From contig NC_077248.1 in NCBI RefSeq assembly GCF_947179165.1, positions 9,669,256 through 9,733,255 of the forward strand: DNA of 64,000 nt, given 5' to 3'. Each line of letters starts with the position of its first letter. Within the stretch, counting starts at the first letter, position 1. This DNA is from Solanum dulcamara (lineage: Eukaryota > Streptophyta > Magnoliopsida > Solanales > Solanaceae). A program made the translations under genes and the position numbers. Positions 23,594 to 34,129 of this stretch are shown here, one piece after another. The notes below the pieces were generated by a model. The model made no database searches and had not been told where the DNA came from. It saw only the letters and a list, made by a program, of their open reading frames with translations.

Positions 23594-24151
23594 CTTACCA
23601 AAAACCCTTAGGATCTTAAACCTCCATAGGAAAATCTATTCCAAGAGTACTACCCCTTACTACCATATTTCACAAACCTCAAGACCTAATAACGAAACAT
23701 CCAATACATCATATATTCACCCCTATGCCATCAACATTATATTCAAGCCTAGTTCTATAACCACTCTAATACAATCACTTGAAACCCTTAACAAAAGTCA
23801 TCAATAACCTACTACAATCACTCACATATTTACAACCACACATTCAAACCTACCATTCTAACCACCCTATGGCTCCCTCGAAGTCAACATCACTTAGTGA
23901 TTATTGTGTCTATCTTAACATCTCTATATCCTCATTGGTATTCACTTCTACCAAAGGTCACACCAATATACTCTTTCCTATATATTGCACACAACGAAGT
24001 CTCATCTAGCTTTTCTTCCATGTCTATAACCTTAAATAGACCAAGCATACTATAATTATCACAATATGGAACACCCACTCTTTGCCCAATCTTCCCTAAC
24101 TCATCCATCGAGGGTTATGAACTCTACTCAATATCATTTCTCTTAGGCCAT

Positions 24152-24650
24152 CTATATTGGGACACACAACCAACCTTGGTAATGACATACTCCATCTCCC
24201 CCTTGGGAAAAGACTTCTACTTTCTTATCTCCCATTAATTTCTTCAACCTTACCAATGATGGATCAATGCCCTTTTTTACTTGACATCTACTACTAAAGA
24301 TGATTCGGACCCAATTTGCACCACCATAATCGGAATCACTCAAACTAAAGACTTTTAGAGTTGGCATCCCTGACCCCTAGAAATAAATTTTTAGGCCTTA
24401 AGAAAGGAAATGAACTTACCCTTTACCACCGAATCATGACCCTTCAATTCAAGAATAACATCAAAACTATCATGTCAAGCTCAAGGAGATCACTAAGAAC
24501 AACTTTGCGCAAGATAAACACGGGACAACCCTTATAGATTTTTTTTACAATAACCGACTCACCAATGGGGGTAGACACCAAATAGGCCTCTAATAATAAT
24601 TCGAGATATTCATCAGACCTCTTAGCAAGAAATAAAGAAACAACCCACAA
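24152..24650 (-). pseudogene. pol: Pol remnants (protease edge and pre-integrase edge)
   Basis: 24444-24650 encodes a piece after the protease active site (YLVSTPIGESVIVKKIYKGC and LLELDM). 24152-24367 encodes a pre-integrase piece (GGDGVCHYQGWLCVP). The corresponding pieces of the intact gypsy polyprotein lie about 650 codons apart, so a large deletion took the reverse transcriptase and RNase H. The DSG/DPG protease triad is also missing. Sequence between 23600 and 24150 gives no convincing protein match. Confidence 0.7.
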
Positions 24651-24679
24651 ATTGGTATTGGATCTAACAATGCATGCAC

Positions 24680-25495
24680 TTAAAAATAAAAAATCTTTAA
24701 CTTACCAGTCCCAACATCGAGAGAATCCTCTAACTTCTGATGAATCTGAAAGGCATACGATCCTTTTTGATGCTGACCGCCATCTGATGTAGTAGCACTT
24801 TGATCTGGACGACCTATAGTATGGGTCAGAGCCTGAGGTCTGGAACCACTTCTACACTCCCTTGCATAATGACCTGGCTTTCCACACTTATAGCAAGCAC
24901 CCGACCCCACTAAGCACTCTCCCCTATGGTTTTTCCCACACTTGGAACACTTGGAAATAGTAGATGTACTAAAACTACCACCAGGCCTGGATTGAAAAGC
25001 TCCACCCTTGCATCTAGCCCTCTTAGACTCCCTCCCTTTACTAGAAGCCACTTGATAGTCCCTCATCTTATGACCCATACCACCACACTTGTAGCAACCC
25101 TTCTTACTGGCCATGCATTCTCCTTGGTGGGTCCTACCACACCTATCGCAAAGGGGAAATGGACGTTTCTCCTTATTAGGCCTAGACACCGGGGCATTAG
25201 AAAGAGATGAACAACTATTGGTCCGCGCACCGTTGAAGTCCCTAGATTTATCCCTTATAGCATTCATCTTACTCACCCACTTCCTTTCCTTCCTACCCGT
25301 GTTCACAGAAATCATCTCTTGTTGATTCAACTGAGCCATCACAGCCCATGCCAATAATAAGATGGCATCACGAAATTCTGCATTAGTCACTTGTTCGGCT
25401 AGAGGGTCATTAGGGATTTGTCCCTCATTAGAATCAGTCCTTCCTTGAACTGGAGCCTCTGAAGCCGGAGTAACTTGGTCCTTGATAGCATCCAT
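24680..25495 (-). CDS. gag: Gag-derived protein with duplicated zinc-knuckle pairs
   Basis: 271 codons with ATG at 25495, 250 bases inside the 5' LTR. The N-terminal 70 or so residues (NAEFRDAILLLAWAVMAQLN) match the start of gypsy gag. The capsid body is missing by in-frame deletion. The rest is a nucleic-acid-binding region with two pairs of knuckles: CDRC..HQGEC with CYKCGGMGH, and CSKC..HRGEC with CYKCGKPGHYAREC. In the first CCHC the final Cys is Tyr. Autonomous relatives in this window carry one pair. The product could bind RNA, but it lacks the particle-forming part. No proof of expression can be seen. Confidence 0.65.
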   Translation of the reverse strand: MDAIKDQVTPASEAPVQGRTDSNEGQIPNDPLAEQVTNAEFRDAILLLAWAVMAQLNQQEMISVNTGRKERKWVSKMNAIRDKSRDFNGARTNSCSSLSNAPVSRPNKEKRPFPLCDRCGRTHQGECMASKKGCYKCGGMGHKMRDYQVASSKGRESKRARCKGGAFQSRPGGSFSTSTISKCSKCGKNHRGECLVGSGACYKCGKPGHYARECRSGSRPQALTHTIGRPDQSATTSDGGQHQKGSYAFQIHQKLEDSLDVGTGKLKIFYF

Positions 25496-25728
25496 TGTTC
25501 TCGGTGAAGGTAATATTCTTCGAGGTATTATCTAGAGAAAACGAAATAATTCGTTAGATAAAGGAAGTCTTAAGACAACTCTAAGGCACGACATGAATCA
25601 TGAAGGAAGGGAAATTTTCCTAAACGCCTTATAGTCTCCTATTCATAATTGTGGCGCGCTTCACAACCATGAACAAGACCCTATTTGACGCGGTATATTG
25701 GACTCCGAGGACCATTTCAAAACCTCGT

Positions 25729-25740
25729 GCTCTGATACCA
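25729..25740 (-). other. Primer-binding site, initiator tRNA-Met type
   Basis: Minus-strand TGGTATCAGAGC lies four bases after the 5' LTR. It is the usual complement to the 3' end of plant initiator methionine tRNA and primes reverse transcription. Confidence 0.9.
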
Positions 25741-25744
25741 AGTT

Positions 25745-28376
25745 TGTCACGACCCAAGCCTAGGGCCTAGACGTGACACGACAAATTAGACACCCGAAGG
25801 TACCTCACCCAAGCCTCTTAGCATTCATTAAGCATTTCATTGGTAATGGTAAACAATAATAAGTGGAAATAAAAACATTTTCCATTTGTGTCCAAACATA
25901 CCTTTACTAATAGACTTGGCGGGGGCTAAGACATATCCCTAGCTGACCCTCATAATAAGTGTCAAGAAATACCTTAATAAAAAATCTTACTATTCTACAT
26001 AACATAAGCTTAGAATAAAAATGATGTTGTTCCCGAAACATGGGAACTCACCACAAGCAATCTTCAAACTAATACGAGTTAGCCACGTGGAGGAGATCGA
26101 GGAGCAACGTCGGTTCCTACATGGTGATATCATGTAGGCAAAAGTATGCGTTAGTACTTTGAATGTACTAAGTATGTGAGTATGCCATGAAATGAAGAAC
26201 ATAAGAGGGACATGAGAAATCAATATGCATAAGTGAATGCATGCATTAGACATCATCATAGGAAACCTTAAAATATTCTTTTTTTTGTAGGGAAGTGACC
26301 ATAACCGACATTTAAGACCATGCGAGCTATTACATGGAATCCAACATAAGCCCCTACGTTGGCACGGGGAGACTACTTGCCAGGTAGAACTCCATTCAGT
26401 TTACATTTAATTATTTAACATTTGGTGGCTACAAAGGCCTAGCCGACAAGGGCTCCTATGGTGGCACATAGTTAATGCAATATGAGACTTTACTTAAGGA
26501 CCCCTTAGGTCGAGTCCCCATCTACATGCTACATTCGGTGCTAGGTCAAATCCCACAGAATAACGTTTAAATATCATAATAACATAAGCATCGTATACCT
26601 TTAGACATCAAATCATCATCGGTGGAATAGCTCATTAAAACCTTTGGTTTATAATATCATCATGACTACCATGCCCTATTTACCGTTCTACTAATGAACC
26701 TTGGTTTATAAGAAAATTAGGTCTACAATCAGTGATGGCATTCCGGGTACCATGCTAATCGGACCTTTCATTTTGGGAAAATGTTCAAAAGCATTGACGG
26801 CCTATAGGGAGGTCAAACATGTAATATCATAACCTTAAACATTCCATTTGATTCAATGTAAGAATTGTCCTTTCACATTGAAACTTTACTTTGGCTAAGA
26901 AGCCCTTTTCATAAATCAAGCATCTCATAAAGACATTTAATTTGATTCAATGAGAGAATTGTCCTTTCACATTGAAACCTTACTTTGGCTAAGAAACCCT
27001 TTTATCAATCAACCATTCAATCATTTCACAAGACTCCCTTAAACATAGGTATTTGCTTCATAAACTTTCATTTGGAGTCAAACTTTCAATTCAACTTCAT
27101 TTCATCATAAGAAGACTAGGTGGGTTCATTTCATATAAATTTCAAATACATTTAAAGAATACTTGTATGCATGAGAGTGATATGAATGCATCAAATCAAA
27201 CATCTTAAAAATAACCCACCATATGCACTTTAAAACTACTTTCAAGCCTTCATATAAGTACCTTGATAAACCATCCATTTCATGTAAATAAGAATCAACA
27301 TAAGTCAACATAGGTGATAAACTTCAAATATTCAAGAATATATATATTTGGAATCATAGTATGAAAATTCCTAAAAATTTTCCTCACTTGAAATTAAGAG
27401 TCAATATGCATATATATACCAATAGGAGTAAATAAACTTAAATATACCATAATCTATGCATTTGGAACCATTATGTAAAATAACATAAGATTTCATCATT
27501 AAATTTGATATACAAAGTTGAGAAAAAATTTGGGCTCCATGGGTGAAAGAACCCATGGATGAAAACCCACATACCTTAGGGAGGAACTTGAAGAAGAATT
27601 GAAGAAGTCTTGGTGTTAGGTCTTCAAAGGGAAGCTTGAATCCTTGAGTTTGATAGAGAAATTGGAGAGGATGATTTGAGAGAGAAGAGGATGAAGTTTA
27701 GGGTTCTTTGGAGAGGTGAAAGACTGAAAATAATGAGCCTAAAATGTCCTATGTTAGTGTATATATGTTTAGGAAAAATGCCCAAACTGCCCTTCATCAA
27801 AAATCTGGAAATTGGGCAAAACTCCTTCTGGCGCTATAGTGGCACGTCGCGCCAAGCCAAAATAGGCTTAAAACCCTGCACATCTAATAGTGGCGCGTCG
27901 CGCCAAGCCCCGAACTACTGAGGCTGTTTTCTGGCGCTATAGTGGCGTGGGGCGCCACTGGAGCGCCAAGCCTGAATTTTGCCCAGGCCTGAAATTCCTG
28001 CAGTACTAGTCTGTAGTAGAATGGACATAACTTTTGACTCCGAACTCCAAAAATTGTAATCTTGGTGGCGTTGGAAAGAAGACTCAAAGACCTTTAATGT
28101 GGTAGGTCATGGGACACCCAGTTCATTATATTCAAAGAGATAGGGTCATTGGAAGTTGACCCTTATACGAACTCATTCGGAAACTTAGCCAAGACTAATT
28201 CTTTGGACTCAACTTGGTTTTAGGGATTCCTTATGACCCTAAATCACATATAATACCCTTAAATTACTTATTAATTGATCCTAACTTATGCATATACTTT
28301 AAAGTCATCGAGTACGATCTTATACATACATGAAGAATGCTGCGGGCCTTGGCGTAGAAATTTTTGGGGTGTTACA
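25745..28376 (-). repeat. 5' LTR of the non-autonomous gypsy element
   Basis: 2632 bases and 11 shorter than its partner because of one deletion in the GGCGC palindrome block at about 27845. The hairpin at 26116-26138 is identical to the one in the 3' LTR. In the minus orientation this LTR would drive transcription of the element. Confidence 0.95.
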
Positions 28377-28765
28377 TAAACATATCAAGATTTTTATATA
28401 TTTCTGTTATGAAGGGTGTGGGCAAGGGGAATGACAGAGAGGCTGGCTTAACATGACCCCGGTTGGTTGCAGAAGATGATCCCTCGCCCGGTCTCCAAAT
28501 AAGTTTTCTTAATAGTCAAAAATATCTTAAAACCGCGACTAAGTTGGAGATGAGTAGGGATCCTTTATGGCGGGGGTACGGGGTTATGGTCTTGTTACTT
28601 TATGTTTCGGAGTTAGTTGATCCCTCGATCAAGTCCTAACTAGAAATATCTTAAGAGAAGAAGAGAAATCATTTGGATTCATGGGGGTAGGGGGTTATAT
28701 GTATAAACTTTTTATATACAAAATATACTTTGTATAGTTCGTTTTACTTTGTATATTTATAAAAT

Positions 28766-29111
28766 GAAAGCGTATCCTTATCACACAAGTTTAGAGCCAA
28801 ATTCAAGATTTGAAGACCACCAAAAACTAATGTGTCATGCAATCATATTTTATTAAACACTGAATTATAAAATTAATGTGCTAACGTATAGACATTAATT
28901 AAATGACTTTTATTAATAAAATTTTCTTTGTGGAATGACGATCGTAAATGCCACTTTGTAATATGAGTTCACATCTTCGAAATCAGCCAGCCTAATGTTT
29001 TATCCAATCTTTTAAAGCTTTTGTCAGCCAAAAAAGAAAATTTACTGTGATAAAAAAATTGTTTATGTTTTACATAGTGGATGTCACTTTACTCTTCCCT
29101 TTTCTTTTCCT
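28766..29111. other. Spacer with a partial LTR start
   Basis: AT-rich DNA without a recognised gene. At 29066-29111 a TGTTTTACATAGTGGATGTCAC word repeats the first 46 bases of the copia LTR that begins at 29112. It is either a tandem slip or a remnant of an earlier insertion. Confidence 0.5.
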
Positions 29112-29343
29112 TGTTATACATAGTGGATGTCACTTTTCCCTTCCCTTTTCTTTTCCTTTTCCTCTCCACCAAAAGTTGTCTCCAATTTGTCCCCCTCAAC
29201 TTATTAACTTTCATTCTTTGCAGTGGCTGTGACTATAAATAGCCACTGCTGTTATGCAAATGAAAAGAAGCAATTCTCTCAATTCTCTTCCTTTCTCTTA
29301 CTATTTCTCCTTCTTATTAAATTACTAAGTTTATTTTATAATA
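29112..29343 (+). repeat. 5' LTR of the copia element
   Basis: About 232 bases, from TGTTATACATAGTGG to TTTATTTTATAATA. It has a TATAAATAG box (29235) and a pyrimidine-rich leader. TTATCAGCACGAG follows, in the place of the primer-binding site, and is shared with the copia fragment at 7730. Confidence 0.85.
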
Positions 29344-29420
29344 GGTTATCAGCACGAGTCTCCATCACTTTTAGCTATTTTAAAAAAGTAACAAAAGGGT
29401 AAGAATTTTATTTTCTTAAA

Positions 29421-30140
29421 ATGTCTAATATCTCTAAACTTGAATTTGTTGCTCTTGATATATCTGGAAAATGCTACTCATCATGGACACTAGATGCCGA
29501 AATATATCTAGAATCGATAGGTCTGGCAGACACTATCAAAGATGACAATATGACATCAAGTCAAGACCGTGTCAAAGCCATGATATTTCTTCGCTACCAT
29601 CTTGACAAGGGAGTTAAAATTACAGTAACTCACTTTAAAAGACCCTCTTAAACTATGGAAGAATCTAAAAAAAATATATGACCACATGAAGTTGGTCATC
29701 CTTCTACAGGCACGTCATGATTAACTCAATTTGAGATTAATGGATTTTAAAAATATAACTGAATACAATTCTGCTTTGTTTAGAATTATAGCATAGTTAA
29801 ATTTATGCGGAGAAGAAATCACTGAGCAAGACAAACTTGAAAAAACATACTCTGTATTTTCACCCGCAAATAAGCTCCTGCAGTAGCAATATTGGGAAAA
29901 GAATTTTAAGAAATATTCTGAATTACTTTCTCACCTTGTTATTGTTGAATGCCACAATGAACTGTTAATGAAAAATCATTATAGTCGGCCCGTTGGTTCT
30001 TTGTCACTCCTTGAAGTGAATCATGCAAATTATAACCAACGAGAAATAGGTCATGGCCCTAGTCATGATCGTGGTCGAAAAAGAAATTATAATCATGATG
30101 CTCGGTTGGCACCGAGAAATGATCAACAGTATAAAAAAGA
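29421..30140 (+). pseudogene. gag: Copia gag, decayed
   Basis: ATG at 29421 opens MSNISKLEFVALDISGK. Further pieces downstream resemble LFRIIA, EEITEQDKLEKT and NELLMKNH of copia gag (UBN2-type). The frame breaks at about 29650 and stops occur at 29794 and 29886. A basic region RDRGRKRNYNHD (about 30070) precedes a very degraded knuckle region. It would form the particle and bind RNA if intact. The copy at 7809 shares the first 110 codons. Confidence 0.8.
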
Positions 30141-30516
30141 GTGAAAAGCAAGAACCTATACCAAAGAAAAATTCAGAAAGTATATATCAAAGATGTGGAG
30201 GTATGTGACACTGGTCACGGACCCGTCAGTCATCAAAACGTCTAATTCAGCTATATCAAACATCCTTGAAGAGGGCAGAAAATAATCTAAAGACAAATTT
30301 TATATCTGAAGATAATATTGAGCCTATTCATCTGGATGTAACTGGTTTCTTCAATTTCTCAGAAGGAAATATGAATATTGATAACCCTAATAATATTTAA
30401 ATGATTTTTTTATTTGTCTATACTAAATAATATATTTATATTTTTTTAATTCATGTAAATAAATAAAATTTATATAATTAGCCATGTTTTAATTATAATA
30501 TGTACTTTATTTCTGT

Positions 30517-31430
30517 TTGAAGAAAAATATGGATATGCCTCAAATTTTGTTTGGATCAATGATCAATCACAAGGATATTTGTGTAATTAATAGTGGAATG
30601 ACTCAAGTCATTTTTAAAGACGAAAAATATTTTTCCTACTTGCTTAGAAGAAAAGTAAATGTTACTACAATTTCTGGTAATTCAAAAACTATTGAAGGCT
30701 CCGGAACAGCTACTATATTTCTGTCTAAGGGGACAAAGATTGTTATAGAAGATGCACTATTGTCTTTTAAATTCCCAAGAAACTTGTTAAGTTTTAAAAA
30801 TATCCGCAGAAATGGATATCATGTTGAGATACTAAATGAAATTAATATTGAATATCTTGGTATAATCAAGAGTGTCTCAAGCCAGAAATATATTTTGAAA
30901 AAATTACCAACTTTGTCGTCTGGCCTATACTATGCAAAAATTAGTGCAACTGAAGCACATTTGATCGTAAACCAGAAGTTTACTAATCTAAATACATTGT
31001 GATATGGCATGATCGAATTGGTCATCCTGGATTAATAATGATGAGACAAATTCTTGAAAATTCAACTGGACAACCGTTAAAGAACCTGAAGATTATTACA
31101 AATGATAAATTTCATGTGTTGCTTGTTACCAAGACAAATTAATTCCTAGACCATCAACTCTGAAGGTTGGCATCGAATCTCCTGACTTTTTAGAGCGTAT
31201 ACGTGGAGATATATGTGGATCTATTCATCCACCTAGTGAATTGTTTAAATATTTTATAGTCCTAATAAATGCATCATCAAAATGGTGTCATGTATTCCTC
31301 TTATCATCTCGCAACCTGACTTTTGTGAAGTTGTTAGCACAAATAATAAGATTAAGAGCGCAATTTCTTGATTATCCAATTAAAGCTATTCTCCTTGATA
31401 ATGCTGGAGAATTTACATCCTAAGCTTTTG
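30517..31430 (+). pseudogene. pol: Copia protease, pre-integrase and integrase remnants
   Basis: 30517-31002 is an open stretch of 161 codons covering the protease. The catalytic triad expected as DSG reads NSG (CVINSGMTQVIF), which would abolish activity. The frame continues through a GSGTAT segment to the pre-integrase. A frame change at about 31000 leads to HDRIGHPG, and 31241-31423 is the integrase core start (SSKWCHVFLLSSRNLTFVKL, and AILLDNAGEFTS with a catalytic Asp). A stop follows at 31422. Bases 31431-32043 hold further integrase sequence broken by stops. Confidence 0.8.
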
Positions 31431-32048
31431 ATGATTATTATTTATCTATTTGGATAAAAATTGAACATCCTACTGCTCGTTTATACTCAAAATGGTGTTG
31501 CACAGTCATTTATTAAGTGCCTACAATTGATAGCAAGACTTCTACTTATGAAAATAAAATTATCAATTACTGTTTGGGTTATGTTATCTTACATGCTACA
31601 ACACTTGTGTGTCTCAGACCGATAAATTATAATAAATACTCTCCATCACAATTAGTATTTGGTCACGAGCCAAATATAGCTCATCTATGAATTTTTGATT
31701 ATGCGGTATACGTGCCTGTAGCACCACCACAACGTACAAAGATGGGACCTCAATGAAGGTTAGTCATATATGTTGGGTTTGACTCACCCTTCATAATTCG
31801 CTACCTTGAACCATTGCCAGGAGACTTATTTACTGCTCAATTTGCAGATTGTTGATTTGCTGAAATAAATTTTTTGCAATTAGGAGGAGAAAAAAGGAAC
31901 CCGAAAGGTAAATTACGTGAAATTTTTTATCACTATCTTATTTTGATCCACGTACCCGCACATGTGAGCAGAAGGTCCAGAAGATCATCCACTTATAGAA
32001 AATAGCAAATCAAATGTCAGATGCATTTACTGATTTAAAACAAATAAC

Positions 32049-34124
32049 TGTAACGACCCATTAGGTCGTTTTGAGAACTAGAACTTTTTATTTCATAAAG
32101 GACTCACTCCGTAAATTTTTAATGGGTATTTTGGACTATTCGATAACTATTGTCATTTAATTGAGGGGTGAACTTAGATAACTTATTTAATTGGTGGGTT
32201 AAAGTGTTAATTCATTTAATATCATATACCACTTTATTTATTAAGATAAGTTAATGATATTTATCACTTCAACACATAAGGGTTTTAGAAGGAAAAAAAA
32301 ACAAAAACGCGCAGCCTTCATCTCGAGAGAAAGCAGCACGCATAAAGGGAAAAGGTAGCCTCTCAGGTAATGCCTCTTCATTTTTATTGTGTAGATTAGA
32401 TGCTAGGATAGGCACCATATATATTAGTATATTATTGGTCAATTTAGTGTTGGTTGCAAAAGTTATGAATTGAAATCTACACAACGTGGAATCATCTAGT
32501 TGGGTGGGTTAAGTTGTTGTATGTAGTGGAAAATAAATAGTATATTTGTTGGTGAAAAGAAGTGTAGTGGTGGACAATTGTTACAGATTTGAAGGTTAGA
32601 GGGCCAAATATAATATTGAAGTTGAATTGGAGGTAATTCTAATGTAATCATTAGATAATGATTGGATGGAATATATTGTGAATTGGTTCTGCAAATTGAT
32701 TTCTTGTTGGGTTATCAATTTTTAGTTACTTTTCGTTTTAACTTATTTTTATAGTTATCATATTATGATTTATATTTTGATATATTGAGATAGGTAATTA
32801 AATAATAAGTGTATTATATTATATGAACACAATTAGAGTTATGCTACTTGTAGGAATTAAGACTTAATCCTATACTTGATATTTAAAAATTGATTATAGA
32901 TTTGGGTGAGCCTTTAGATCTAGGCTAGATATATAGTAATATGGATGTCTACATACTCATTTACTTATGAATTTTGCATACTTGATAGATTGGGAATGTT
33001 CTAAGGCATCGAGGAAAGGAAAATCACCAGTGAATTAGCTTGCTTAACTTTGGTTCTTCGATGAAGGTAGGTTATGGTTTTTATTCTATATCATAGATAG
33101 ACTTTTAATAGTGATTGATATTCATTGAGTAACGTGTGAAGTTTACTATGCATTTAATTGTTGTGGTTTGGATGGTTGATATGTTGTTGTGATTGGTCTG
33201 AAATCCCGAGACCGTGAAATCCATAATCTTGAACTTTCCCTATCAAAAATGGTGCCTTGAATAAAGAAGGCTTGATGAAATATGATTAATGAAGTGGAAT
33301 GTAATCATGAAGAATGATAAATTAATTATATATGGATCGGGTGTCACGTTCCGACACGATATATTTGGATCGGGTGTCACGTTCCGACACGATATATTTG
33401 GATCGGGTTTCACATTCCGACACGGTATATTTGGATCGGGTGTTACGTTTCGGCACGATAATATTAAAGAAAAACAAATTAAAATGACGTAATACTACCC
33501 AATCTCCAATAACTCATTTTCCAAAAGAGTGTGATATGGAGGCTTGAGTCCTCATGCGTGATCTTAATATTGTTGATTGGTTATGAAATTGTTCATTGTG
33601 TTGTCACTTGATCTTGATCTTTTGATTGCCACCTGTTAAGTGCTACGGTTGATTTCCCGCTATTACTTATTGCATATTGATTTCTATTTTGAGTCGGCCG
33701 ATGATACCTACTCAGTACATGTTATCCGGTACTGACCCCTACGTGTATCTTTCTTTGTTTTATTTTGTAGATTGCAGCGAGTTTTCCATCGGCTTTGACT
33801 CGACCTCAGCTCTAGTCAGTCTCCAATTTAGAAGATTTCAGGATGAGCTATCCTCCTAGCTCTTGATGGATTCTCTCGGTTATGGCATGGTGTCTTTAGT
33901 TTTCGGACACATTTTGTTATTTGTTTATTCTGGTGTGTGATATTTCCAGACTTAGTTTTAGAATTTAGATGTCCTTCATGTGATGACTTTCAGGTTTTGG
34001 GAAAATGTATTTAATTGAGTTTCCGCATTATTGTTATATTTATTAGTTGAGGTTTGTATCGTTGGTTCTCCCACCTAGGAGGTTAAGTGTGGGTGCCACT
34101 CACGGCCCATTTTGGATCGTGATA
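32049..34124 (+). mobile_element. Solo LTR of a Ty3/gypsy element, TSD ATAAC
   Basis: The 2076-base insert begins TGTAACGACCC and ends GGATCGTGATA. ATAAC flanks both sides (32044-32048, 34125-34129). If the insert and one ATAAC are removed, copia codons read DLKQITKSHIHAMN without interruption, which fixes the boundaries independently. It contains a start hairpin (AACGACC and GGTCGTT arms, 32052-32070), four 33-bp repeats at 33334-33460, and a GTAC core near 33708-33735. The last dinucleotide is TA in place of CA. Confidence 0.95.
33334..33460 (+). repeat. Four 33-bp tandem repeats with the GGATCGGGTGTCACGTTCCG word
   Basis: Units start at 33334, 33367, 33400 and 33433. Each contains GTGTCACGTTCCGACAC, a partly palindromic word (GTGTC/GACAC arms), followed by GATATATTT. 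The 33-base period keeps a short frame open, but no coding role is supported. Confidence 0.95.
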
Positions 34125-34129
34125 ATAAC

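Larger units (their letters stand above)
20393..28376 (-). mobile_element. Complete but non-autonomous Ty3/gypsy element (minus), TSD TAAAC
   Basis: Two LTRs (20393-23035 and 25745-28376) are flanked by TAAAC on both sides (20388-20392, 28377-28381). The internal region is only 2.7 kb. It keeps the primer-binding site, a polypurine tract, a gag-like frame lacking the capsid body, and the extreme C-terminus of pol. Reverse transcriptase, RNase H and the integrase core are absent. The LTRs differ by roughly 17 substitutions and one 11-base indel by eye, so it moved relatively recently, probably using proteins from another element. Confidence 0.9.
17208..28765. repeat. Right arm of the large inverted repeat, expanded by insertions
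   Basis: Reverse complement of 10640-14992, now split by a solo LTR (18596-20317), a gypsy element (20393-28376) and about 370 bases of unmatched DNA (20342-20392 and 28382-28680). The piece at 28688-28765 (TTATATGTATAAACTTTTTA) resumes the homology exactly where 20341 leaves it. About 1.4 kb of arm sequence at 17208-18595 is uninterrupted. Confidence 0.8.

Noticed and set aside
25729..25740. TGGTATCAGAGC as part of a tRNA gene
   Set aside because: No cloverleaf surrounds it. Its place next to the LTR makes it a primer-binding site.
33334..33460. Regular repeats resembling a CRISPR array
   Set aside because: The unit and spacer are both repeated, there are no unique spacers, and the context is a plant LTR.
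33289..33492. Open frame with an 11-residue peptide repeated four times
   Set aside because: The 33-bp tandem DNA repeat happens to be a multiple of three. The frame lies in an LTR and has no family resemblance.
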